A stretch of DNA of 64,000 bases. Source: CAZWSX01 sp964636985. Its GTDB lineage: Bacteria; Planctomycetota; Planctomycetia; Pirellulales; Pirellulaceae. Below, in pieces: positions 56,806-64,000 of this stretch (its first letter is position 1; each line of letters opens with the position of its first letter). Under the pieces are notes generated by a model. It was not told the origin of the DNA and made no database searches. It saw only the letters and a program-made list of their open reading frames with translations. Made by a program: the position numbers and the translations under genes. The stretch covers positions 248,001 through 312,000 of the forward strand of contig CAZWSX010000001.1 in assembly GCA_964636985.1 (NCBI GenBank), read 5' to 3'.

Positions 56806-56856
56806 TGCATTGCAATGCAAATTCTGTGTGGCACTGGCGTCCCAAAGACGCCAGTG
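56806..56856. repeat. Two palindromes between operon genes
   Basis: A perfect 14-base palindrome TGCATTGCAATGCA (56806-56819) begins two bases after the stop codon's first base. A hairpin with a 10-bp perfect stem, CACTGGCGTC CCAAA GACGCCAGTG (56832-56856), follows. There is no T run. They could set different mRNA levels for the two genes. Confidence 0.7.
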
Positions 56857-56898
56857 TTCCCGCTCGCAAGAGACAACTTATCTTTAGAAAGCTCTCCC

Positions 56899-57738
56899 AT
56901 GGCATTGTTCCCCCGAAGTGAAATCCTCGCGCGTTTGCGAGCCAAAGTGGCCCAAGGCAAGCCAATCGTCGGCGGCGGAGCCGGCACCGGCATCAGTGCC
57001 AAGATGTCCGAGGCGGGCGGAATCGACCTGCTGGTCATCTACAACAGCGGCCGCTTTCGCATGGCGGGGCGCGGCTCGCTCTCGGGCTTAATGCCATACG
57101 GCGATGCCAATGCGATCGTGATGGAGATGGCCCGCGAGGTGTTGCCCGTCGTCAGTCACACACCCGTCTTGGCCGGCGTGTGCGGAACGGACCCCTTTCG
57201 CCTCATGAAGCTCTTCCTGCGCGACGTCGACGCCGCGGGCTTCAGCGGTGTGCAAAACTTTCCAACGGTTGGTTTGTTCGACGGCAAACTTCGGCAGAAC
57301 CTGGAAGAGACAGGTATGGGCTACGGTCTCGAAGTCGACATGATCGCGACCGCTAACCAGATGGGCCTGCTCACCACGCCTTACTGCTTCAATCCTGACG
57401 AAGCCGCCGCGATGGCCAAAGCCGGCGCTGACATTTTGATCCCGCACATGGGCCTGACAACAAAAGGCTCGATCGGTGCCGACACCGCCGTCACGCTCGA
57501 CGAGTCGGTCAAACAAGTCCAAGCCATGCACGACGCGGCCAAACGCGTGAAGAACGACATCATTGTTCTCTGCCACGGAGGCCCGATCGCCGAACCGGCC
57601 GACGCCCAGTACATCCTCGACCGAACCGAAGGGATCGTCGGCTTCTACGGCGCCAGCAGCATGGAACGCCTGCCGGTCGAACCGGCGATTCGCGACCGCG
57701 TGAAGGAGTTTACGGAGATGAAATTCCGCAAGGCGTAG
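56899..57738 (+). CDS. PEP-hydrolase-like TIM-barrel protein (Tm-1 C-terminal type)
   Basis: 279 residues from ATG 56899. Recognised as a phosphoenolpyruvate-hydrolase-like family member from ILARLRAKVAQGKPIVGGGA, GTGISAKMSEAGGIDLLVIY, the conserved GVCGTDPFRLMKLFL, and VLCHGGPIAEPADAQYILDR. It equals the C-terminal half of plant Tm-1. It follows UPF0261 with a 93-base gap containing two palindromes. It may act on a phosphoenol or keto acid; this is from family naming only. Confidence 0.88.
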   Translation: MALFPRSEILARLRAKVAQGKPIVGGGAGTGISAKMSEAGGIDLLVIYNSGRFRMAGRGSLSGLMPYGDANAIVMEMAREVLPVVSHTPVLAGVCGTDPFRLMKLFLRDVDAAGFSGVQNFPTVGLFDGKLRQNLEETGMGYGLEVDMIATANQMGLLTTPYCFNPDEAAAMAKAGADILIPHMGLTTKGSIGADTAVTLDESVKQVQAMHDAAKRVKNDIIVLCHGGPIAEPADAQYILDRTEGIVGFYGASSMERLPVEPAIRDRVKEFTEMKFRKA

Positions 57739-57764
57739 AACTCCGTGCGACTGAGAGAGTTGAG

Positions 57765-58412
57765 ATGCGTCGAACCGCCCAAGAAGTGTGCGCTCAAGCA
57801 ATTATCTACGGATGTTTGGGCTTTCGCGGTTCTCTAGAAGTGACCGAGCATCCAAGAAGCAAGTCACTCTGCTGTCAACTTCTGCCTTGGCTCGATCAAC
57901 TCGGTCTGGGAGACCAAGTCGAGCCTTTGCATCGAGAGATTCTGAACACGCCTCGTGAGAACCTGTCGCCCAAAGATCGAGCGGAAGCCTACTGGCGCGG
58001 AGAAGCAGCCTTGCTTCTTGGATGGGCGCTCGAACTTTTCGACAAACCTGAGTCGAACGTCACTATCGATCCCGGGCCACTTTCAAGGAAGCTTCGAATT
58101 CTTCAGCCGACCGCGGCCGACCTCCTATCGACTGCAAAACTGCGATCGCAAGTCGAGATTGACGACTATTGCGCCGTTTGCATCGCGGTCCGGCATCAAC
58201 TGCAGTTGTCGGCTGTCTCCGGAGAGGCACAAGCGACCTTGGAAAGAATCCACAGAATGCGTACAGGCGAGTTGGGCCTAAGCGAGGCCATTGATCGCAT
58301 GGATGGCGTTGAGCAGGAAGCGGCAAAGGTGGCCTCTGCCCCGCCAAATATGCAGTTTCAGTACGTCGCGCGCGCTTGGACGGCGGAATGGCTACTTGGT
58401 GCGGACTGGTAA
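57765..58412 (+). CDS. DUF4272-like protein
   Basis: 215 residues, cytoplasmic and helical. Signatures: CCQLLPWLDQLGLGDQVEPL near 36-55, DRAEAYWRGEAALLLGWALE near 70-90, and the end MQFQYVARAWTAEWLLG. This fits DUF4272, a family of unknown function. GAGAGAGTTGAG before the ATG supports the start. It is on the same strand as the Tm-1-like operon, 26 bases after it, but its function there is unknown. Confidence 0.72.
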   Translation: MRRTAQEVCAQAIIYGCLGFRGSLEVTEHPRSKSLCCQLLPWLDQLGLGDQVEPLHREILNTPRENLSPKDRAEAYWRGEAALLLGWALELFDKPESNVTIDPGPLSRKLRILQPTAADLLSTAKLRSQVEIDDYCAVCIAVRHQLQLSAVSGEAQATLERIHRMRTGELGLSEAIDRMDGVEQEAAKVASAPPNMQFQYVARAWTAEWLLGADW

Positions 58413-58419
58413 ATCACAC

Positions 58420-59316
58420 TCAATCTAAAAGACCCTTCGCCGGAAGAGTCTTGGGGACCGCCAGGTCGGTGCCAATCTTTTTGTTGAGCCGCTCGATGAA
58501 ATGCGCCGAGAGCGCAGGCGATTCCTTCTCTTCATTCTGATGGACAAAGAAGAAGAGTTTTTGCAAACCAGCCTTTTTCCATTTGCCGATCCGCACAATC
58601 CAGTCATCGAGTCGCGAGCGATCTGACTTGGGTTCGTTCGAGCCGACCCAGCGTATGAAGGCCGTCGGGGTCGTCAAACGCATGTGCATCAGATCGCGAC
58701 GGCCGGCGGTATCGACCAGCACGTTCGTGACGCTATGCGCTTCGAACAGGTCGTAAACCTTGGTCGCAACCGACTTGTCGTTGCACCAGCCCGTGTGGCG
58801 AAACTCCACGGCCAGAGGCACGTCGTAGGTCCAGTTTTTTACGAACGCCTCGACGCGTTCGAAATCCTTCGGCGCAAAATTGTCGTGCAACTGCAGGAAC
58901 GGCATCACCAACTTTTCGCGGAGGTGCGACATGTTGGCAACGTTGTTTTCGACAAGTTTCTGGACTTCCTTTAGCCGCCTGAAATGCGAAATAGATTGTT
59001 CGAGCTTGGGAAAGAACCTGAAATCCTTCGGAACCGTCGCATGCCACTGTTCAAACGTCTTTGGTGGAAACAAGCGATAAAACGTGGCGTTCAACTCGAT
59101 GCAGTTGAATTGCGTCGAATAGTACGCGAGCTCGTCTTTGATCCCTTTCGGGTAGAAATTCTTCAGGTCCTTTTTGTTCCACTTGGCGCACCCGACAAAG
59201 ACTTCCAGCTTGTCCGATTTCAGGGCGTGTGTTTTCAGCAGCTTCGTGGTGCCGGGATGGTCGCGGGGAATGGTGAAATCGATCTTTTTTGGATTGTCAA
59301 CTTGCCCGAATTTCAT
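58420..59316 (-). CDS. DUF72 protein
   Basis: 298 residues from ATG 59316, which has GGGGAGA upstream; the frame to 59346 is not used. A TIM-barrel DUF72 protein: VFVGCAKWNKKDLKNFYPK near 40-58, YYSTQFNCIELNATFYRL near 65-82, and PLAVEFRHTGWCND near 175-188. Bacterial DUF72 members have unknown activity. It is convergent with the DUF4272-like gene. Confidence 0.88.
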   Translation of the reverse strand: MKFGQVDNPKKIDFTIPRDHPGTTKLLKTHALKSDKLEVFVGCAKWNKKDLKNFYPKGIKDELAYYSTQFNCIELNATFYRLFPPKTFEQWHATVPKDFRFFPKLEQSISHFRRLKEVQKLVENNVANMSHLREKLVMPFLQLHDNFAPKDFERVEAFVKNWTYDVPLAVEFRHTGWCNDKSVATKVYDLFEAHSVTNVLVDTAGRRDLMHMRLTTPTAFIRWVGSNEPKSDRSRLDDWIVRIGKWKKAGLQKLFFFVHQNEEKESPALSAHFIERLNKKIGTDLAVPKTLPAKGLLD

Positions 59317-59495
59317 GCGATTCTCCCCGGTAGGTCGGACCGACAAGACGGCTATTGAACTGTTTTTCGCCGGGGTCCGCGAACGGAAACCCGCTTTGCG
59401 ACTTCACCTGAGTCAGACCAGTAGAACAGTCGACCGCAGTGGAAAAGGCCGGGTGCTCCACTGCTCTATTCGCCGAAGGCGAGTTTGAGCCCCAA

Positions 59496-59533
59496 CAAAA
59501 AGGGCCTTCGCATCGATCGATACGACGGCCCTT
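59496..59533 (-). terminator. Rho-independent terminator after superoxide dismutase
   Basis: Stem GGCCCTT (59527-59533) paired with AAGGGCC (59500-59506), with a further inner palindrome (ATCGATCGAT) in the loop region. On the minus strand the stem is followed by TTTTTG, so it terminates the sod transcript. Confidence 0.85.
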
Positions 59534-59563
59534 GATCACTTCAGTTCGAACTTGGCGCGATGC

Positions 59564-60172
59564 TTACTTCGCGTTCGCGAAGCGCTTGTTCACTTCGGCC
59601 CAGTTGATCACGTTGTAGAACGCCGCGATGTAATCGGGGCGCTTGTTTTGGTAGTGCAGGTAGTAGGCGTGTTCCCACACGTCGATGCCGAGCACCGGAA
59701 CGCGGCCTTCCATGATCGGGCTGTCTTGGTTGGCCGTGCTTTCGACAGCCAGCTTGCCGCTCTTGTCGACGGAGAGCCATGCCCAACCGCTACCAAAGCG
59801 AGTGGTGGCGGCCTTGGTGAACTCTTCCTTGAACTTGTCGTAGCCGCCGAAGGTCGACTTGATGGCTTCGCCAATGTTGCCGGTCGGCTCACCGCCAGCC
59901 TTGGGAGCCATGATCGTCCAGAACAGCGAGTGGTTGGCGTGGCCGCCACCGTTGTTGCGAACGACGGTGCGGATGTTTTCGGGAAGCTTCGCGAGGTCGG
60001 CGATCAGTTGTTCGACGTGCGTGGTGTCGTACGGCGTACCTTCGATGGCCTTGTTCACGTTGGTGATGTAGGCCTGATGGTGCTTGTCGTGATGGATTTC
60101 CATCGTCTTGGCGTCGATGTAGGGCTCGAGCGCCTTGAAGTCGTACGGGAGAGGGGGAAGCGTAAAGGCCAT
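59564..60172 (-). CDS. Superoxide dismutase (Mn/Fe type)
   Basis: 202 residues from ATG 60172; the longer frame upstream is not used. It converts superoxide to peroxide and oxygen. Metal ligands H27, H81, D164 and H168 are in HHDKHHQAY, GGGHANHSLFW and DVWEHAYYLHY. The Gln in ESTANQDSPI and the Gly in NGGGH point to Mn specificity rather than Fe. No signal peptide, so cytoplasmic. It has its own terminator downstream. Confidence 0.95.
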   Translation of the reverse strand: MAFTLPPLPYDFKALEPYIDAKTMEIHHDKHHQAYITNVNKAIEGTPYDTTHVEQLIADLAKLPENIRTVVRNNGGGHANHSLFWTIMAPKAGGEPTGNIGEAIKSTFGGYDKFKEEFTKAATTRFGSGWAWLSVDKSGKLAVESTANQDSPIMEGRVPVLGIDVWEHAYYLHYQNKRPDYIAAFYNVINWAEVNKRFANAK

Positions 60173-60540
60173 GATGCTACCTTTCGTGCCTGATACCTGA
60201 GAGTTACCTGAGGGACAAAGTTGTCTAAGTGGTTGTCCGGAACGATCCAATGCGGAATCCAGCCTTGGATGTCGCCCGACCCGATAGGTCACGCTCGCCA
60301 TCCGGGCAAGCAGCGCCGCTGCGGAGGCCGCGTCTTTGCGAAGCACGCGCCTCTCCGGAGGACAGCGTCTCTGAGTGGGACAGAACGCATGCCCACAATA
60401 TAGTGGTTGGAAAACGCCTGAGACGAGGGGGCAAGCTAGCCTCGGATCTTCGGTGCGCGCCGTAAGTTGTTACAGTTTATCGGTTTGTGCCCATTCGCCG
60501 TGTGCGATGCAGCGCGCACAACGAGCCGATTAGGTAACCC
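60173..60540. other. Intergenic stretch between divergent genes
   Basis: About 368 bases holding the promoter regions of superoxide dismutase and the oxoprolinase. No coding frame is convincing. I see no clear boxes. Confidence 0.5.
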
Positions 60541-63500
60541 ATGACACCAAAAGCGACTGATCGCTGGCAGTTTTGGATCGACGTCGGCGGAACGTTTACC
60601 GATTGCGTCGCGGTGTCGCCTGAGGGAAGTTGGCGCCAGCGCAAGGTTCTCAGCTCGGCCGCGGTGAAAGGAACGGGACGGCTCAAAAACGAGACGACCG
60701 TCGTCGATTCCGCCCGAAACGAGCCACCAGGTTTTTGGCGCGGTGCGCTCCTGGAAGTCGTCGACGACCAAGGTAAAGTCATCGCCGTCGGGCCGATCGC
60801 CGACAGCATGCCCGGTGAGATCAGGCTTGCCACTCCCATTGCAGTAAGCGGTGGCGAACCCTTTCGCTACGAACTGAACCCCGGCATGGAGGCGCCGCTG
60901 CTGGCGATTCATCTGGAGTTGGGATTGCCGCTCGACCAGCCGATCCCCCCCTGCGATGTTCGTTTGGGAACGACGCGCGGTACGAACGCGCTCTTGACGC
61001 GGCGCGGGGCGAATGTCGGGCTTGTAACGACGCGCGGATTCGCCGACCTGTGGGCAATTGGATATCAAAACCGGCCGCGGTTGTTTGACCTGACGATCCG
61101 CAAGCCAGCGCCTCTTTACGCCGCGACAACGGAAATCGACGAACGAATCGCCGCCGACGGAAGTGTTTTGCAGCCACTCAACGAAGAAGCCGCCCGTCGC
61201 TCATTAGCCGTATTCAAGAGCCAAGGGATCGAGTCGCTAGCGATCTGCTTGCTGCACGCTTACCAGAATCCAGTTCACGAACAGCTGCTTGGCAAGATCT
61301 CGCGGGAGATTGGCTTCACGCACGTTTCGCTGTCGCACTTGGTGTCGGCGACCATCAAGGCCGTGCCACGAGGCGATACTACGTTAGTGAGCGCCTATCT
61401 CAACCCGGTTCTTCAGCAGTACCTCGATCGCATCGTCCACCACCTGCCCGGCTCCGATTTGCGGTTGATGACTTCCTCGGGCGGGCTGGTCTCGCCCGAG
61501 GCGTTCGAGGGACATCAAAGTGTTCTCTCGGGGCCAGCGGGGGGCGTGGTCGGCTTTGCCCGTGTTTCCGAAGCTTGTCGCCATGCGGATACGTCCGCCT
61601 TCCCCAGTGCGATTGGCTTCGACATGGGAGGAACAAGCACCGACGTCGCTCGATACGCAGGCCAGTTCGCACGCCAGTACGAAGTCGAAAAGGCAGGCGT
61701 ACGGATTGTCTCGCCGATGCTCGCGATCGAAACGATTGCCGCGGGTGGCGGATCGATTTGTGGATTCGACGGAACGATGCTGACCGTGGGACCGCAGAGT
61801 GCGGGAGCCAATCCTGGACCGGCTTGTTACGGCCGCGGCGGACCGCTCACCGTCACGGACCTGAATTTGTTCTTAGGGCGATTACTTCCGGCGCACTTCC
61901 CTTTTGCGCTCGACCGAAATGCCGTCGAGCGACGCCTCGGCGAACTCGCCAATACGGTGGCGGCGACGATTGAGCGGCGCTACGAGCTAACGGAGCTCGC
62001 CGCGGGCTTACTCAAAATTGCCAACGCGCAGATGGCGGGCGCGATCCGTTCGATTTCGATTGCCAAGGGGTACGATCCGCGCGAATCCGCGCTGATTCCT
62101 TTTGGAGCAGCCGGTCCGCAGCACGCTTGTGCCGTGGCGGACGAACTCGGAATGGCGACGATTGTCAGCCACCCGTCGGCGGGCGTTTTAAGTGCGGTGG
62201 GCATCGGATTGTCGGACCTCGTTCGCCACGGCGCCAAACATGTGGGGCTCGTCGATAGCGAGAACACGCGTCAGCACGTTGTCGACCTGTTGGACGAATT
62301 GGCCAGCGCCGCGATGGCAAGCCTTCGCAGCGAACGATTGAACGCGAGCCGAATCACCGTACATCGCCGTATCGACGTGCGATACCAGGGGACCGAACAT
62401 CCGATAACCATCAACGTCAATGACTTGGAATCTGGCGATTTTCTTTCGCAGTTCGTCCAAGAGCACCTCCGGCTGTACGGATACGTCCGAAACGATCGAG
62501 CCGTCGAAATCGTGACGGCGCGCGTCGAGGCGGTGGGGCAGTCGCGCGGTTCGCTCTCGTCAGCCACTCCGGCTAGTGCTCGAAGGCCAGCCACTCCCAT
62601 TGGTAGCCAATCGATGTGCTCAAAGGAAGGCTGGACGCAAGCAAACGTTTACGAGCGATCGAATCTTGTTCCAGGCAACACCATCGTTGGCCCGGCCATT
62701 ATTGGCGAGGAATTGTCGACCACCATTGTCGACGATGGTTGGACGGCCGAAGTCTGGACCGATGGCGTGATGATCCTTCGCCGAACCAAGGAGTCGACTC
62801 AAGACCAAGCAACGGCTGGCGCAACCGACCCCATTGAACTGCAACTCTTCAACCAGCGATTCGCCGCCATTGCCGAACAAATGGGAATCGCCTTACGGAA
62901 CACGGCGACCAGTGTCAACGTCCGGGAGCGGCTCGATTTTAGCTGCGCGCTCTTTACTGCGAGCGGCGATCTCGTGGCCAATGCTCCTCACGTCCCGGTG
63001 CACTTGGGAGCGATGGGCGAGACTGTCAAAGCGGTTCTAGCCGACAACCCCGATCTTTCGCCGGGCGATGTGGTGGTGACGAACGATCCTTTTCGCGGTG
63101 GATCGCACTTGCCGGACATCACGGTTGTCACACCTGTCTTCGACGTTGCCGAGGCGCGCCAGCCGGAACTCCGTTTCTTCGTGGCAAACCGCGCCCACCA
63201 CGCCGAGATCGGCGGAATCACGCCCGGTTCGATGCCGCCGAGCTCGCAATCGCTCGCCGATGAAGGGGTGCTGATTCGAAACTTCAAGTTCTTTTCCAAT
63301 GGCGAGGCGCGATACGACGAACTGTCGGCGCTTCTCAAGAGCGGACCTTGGCCCTCGCGAAACGTGGCCGACAATCTGGCCGACATCGGGGCTCAAGTGG
63401 CCGCGAATCGCCAAGGCGAGGCGGCTCTCAAACAGTTAATCGCGGAGTATTCATGGCCTAAAGTCGCCACGGCCATGCGCGATATCCAAACGGCCGCGGA

Positions 63501-64000
63501 AGAAAAGACACGCCAAGCACTCGCGAAACTATCACCCGGGCAGCGGCGCTTCGTCGACCATTTGGACGCCGGCCCGACGATTGCGGTCACCCTGACCATT
63601 GACAAGGATGCGACGTCTGCCAAACCGCTCGTCGTCGATTTTACAGGAACCAGTCCCGTGCTCGCGGGGAACCTGAATGCGAACCGCGCCATCGTGACGA
63701 GCGCCGTGCTTTACGTTTTGCGTTGCCTCCTGGCGGAAGAAATCCCGCTCAATCAAGGCGTTTTAGCTCCGGTCGAGATTCGCTTGCCCGAGTGTTTGTT
63801 GAATCCACCGGCATATGTCGACGAGAAAAAATGCGCGGCCGTGGTGGGAGGCAATGTGGAGACGTCGCAGCGCGTCGTAGATGTACTGCTAGGCGCCTTC
63901 GGCATCGCGGCGGCGAGTCAGGGAACAATGAACAATTTTCTCTTCGGCGATAAATCGTTCGGCTACTACGAAACGATATGCGGCGGTTCGGGAGCAACCG
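60541..64000 (+). CDS. Fused hydantoinase/oxoprolinase (HyuA-HyuB), 3' end missing
   Basis: Opens at ATG 60541 and runs to the window end without a stop (1153 codons; the full family is about 1200-1300). The N-terminal part is HyuA-like: actin-like ATP site FWIDVGGTFTDCVAVS near 11-26, LGTTRGTNALLTRRGA near 140, GFDMGGTSTDVARYAG near 360-375, and AAGGGSICGFDGTMLTVGP. The C-terminal HyuB-like part begins at about 770 (FNQRFAAIAEQMGIALRN), with VTNDPFRGGSHLPDITVV and ANRAHHAEIGGITPGSMPP. It hydrolyses 5-oxoproline or a hydantoin-type ring with ATP. The fused order matches eukaryotic and many bacterial 5-oxoprolinases. Confidence 0.93.
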   Translation, partial: MTPKATDRWQFWIDVGGTFTDCVAVSPEGSWRQRKVLSSAAVKGTGRLKNETTVVDSARNEPPGFWRGALLEVVDDQGKVIAVGPIADSMPGEIRLATPIAVSGGEPFRYELNPGMEAPLLAIHLELGLPLDQPIPPCDVRLGTTRGTNALLTRRGANVGLVTTRGFADLWAIGYQNRPRLFDLTIRKPAPLYAATTEIDERIAADGSVLQPLNEEAARRSLAVFKSQGIESLAICLLHAYQNPVHEQLLGKISREIGFTHVSLSHLVSATIKAVPRGDTTLVSAYLNPVLQQYLDRIVHHLPGSDLRLMTSSGGLVSPEAFEGHQSVLSGPAGGVVGFARVSEACRHADTSAFPSAIGFDMGGTSTDVARYAGQFARQYEVEKAGVRIVSPMLAIETIAAGGGSICGFDGTMLTVGPQSAGANPGPACYGRGGPLTVTDLNLFLGRLLPAHFPFALDRNAVERRLGELANTVAATIERRYELTELAAGLLKIANAQMAGAIRSISIAKGYDPRESALIPFGAAGPQHACAVADELGMATIVSHPSAGVLSAVGIGLSDLVRHGAKHVGLVDSENTRQHVVDLLDELASAAMASLRSERLNASRITVHRRIDVRYQGTEHPITINVNDLESGDFLSQFVQEHLRLYGYVRNDRAVEIVTARVEAVGQSRGSLSSATPASARRPATPIGSQSMCSKEGWTQANVYERSNLVPGNTIVGPAIIGEELSTTIVDDGWTAEVWTDGVMILRRTKESTQDQATAGATDPIELQLFNQRFAAIAEQMGIALRNTATSVNVRERLDFSCALFTASGDLVANAPHVPVHLGAMGETVKAVLADNPDLSPGDVVVTNDPFRGGSHLPDITVVTPVFDVAEARQPELRFFVANRAHHAEIGGITPGSMPPSSQSLADEGVLIRNFKFFSNGEARYDELSALLKSGPWPSRNVADNLADIGAQVAANRQGEAALKQLIAEYSWPKVATAMRDIQTAAEEKTRQALAKLSPGQRRFVDHLDAGPTIAVTLTIDKDATSAKPLVVDFTGTSPVLAGNLNANRAIVTSAVLYVLRCLLAEEIPLNQGVLAPVEIRLPECLLNPPAYVDEKKCAAVVGGNVETSQRVVDVLLGAFGIAAASQGTMNNFLFGDKSFGYYETICGGSGAT

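Noticed and set aside
60436..61068. Minus-strand frame of 210 codons
   Set aside because: Antisense to the start of the oxoprolinase gene, whose motifs are clear.

Overview
The window looks like chromosomal DNA of a planctomycete, probably of the Pirellulales type. The GC content appears to be somewhat under 60 percent by eye. The lineage evidence is a set of gene types that rarely occur together elsewhere: a DUF1501 protein with a Tat signal, a planctomycete-type two-haem cytochrome, tandem TIGR03000-like domains on a Gly/Ser-rich exported protein, a J-like/PA14 protein over 1,100 residues long, two transmembrane Ser/Thr kinases, and an ECF sigma factor coupled to a kinase. I cannot name a species. 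I saw no tRNA, rRNA, CRISPR array, insertion sequence or phage genes. The first and last genes run off the window.

Layout. 1-4870: glycine cleavage operon (end of gcvT, gcvH, split gcvPA/gcvPB) ending in a lipoyl-transferase family gene that overlaps gcvPB; it probably lipoylates GcvH. 5311-7625: an FHA-domain protein and a transmembrane Ser/Thr kinase, convergent. 7925-15366: an LpqC-type esterase, a small hypothetical protein, a ketoacyl synthase homologue lacking catalytic residues, a two-PDZ protein, GNAT, ThpR with a long acidic tail, and a PfkB kinase. 15648-19639: a large exported protein ending in an inactive-looking trypsin fold plus PDZ, then an ArsC-like protein with a signal peptide. 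19644-22246: an ECF sigma factor translationally coupled to a kinase carrying a haem-c (Tll0287/DUF3365-like) sensor domain, divergent from a Tat-exported protein. 24068-24259: a nested inverted repeat. 24289-37376: gamma carbonic anhydrase, DUF1501, GNAT, the J-like/PA14 giant, amidase, S9 peptidase, cytochrome and SH3/TPR protein.

37624-49991: alpha/beta hydrolase, S1/P1 nuclease overlapping a SpoU methylase, a DUF4062-STAND-TPR protein resembling innate-immune or signalling NTPases, an endonuclease V gene broken by one in-frame TGA, a TPR lipoprotein, zinc-ribbon proteins, a SASA esterase, BON and STAS-like small proteins, and thiol peroxidase. 49999-54581: an HTTM membrane protein with an overlapping partner, the Gly/Ser-rich TIGR03000 protein with a clear terminator, and an exported protein-isoaspartate methyltransferase with an extra C-terminal sandwich domain. 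54752-58412: an operon of HpcH/HpaI aldolase, UPF0261 (Tm-1 N-terminal type) and a PEP-hydrolase-like TIM barrel (Tm-1 C-terminal type), followed by a DUF4272-like gene. 58420-64000: DUF72 protein, Mn-type superoxide dismutase with terminator, and a fused HyuA/HyuB oxoprolinase cut by the window end.

Most of the window is ordinary core and accessory planctomycete content. The parts most worth a second look are the haem-kinase/sigma pair, the DUF4062-STAND protein, the degenerate ketoacyl synthase, the interrupted endonuclease V gene, and the Tm-1-like split operon.
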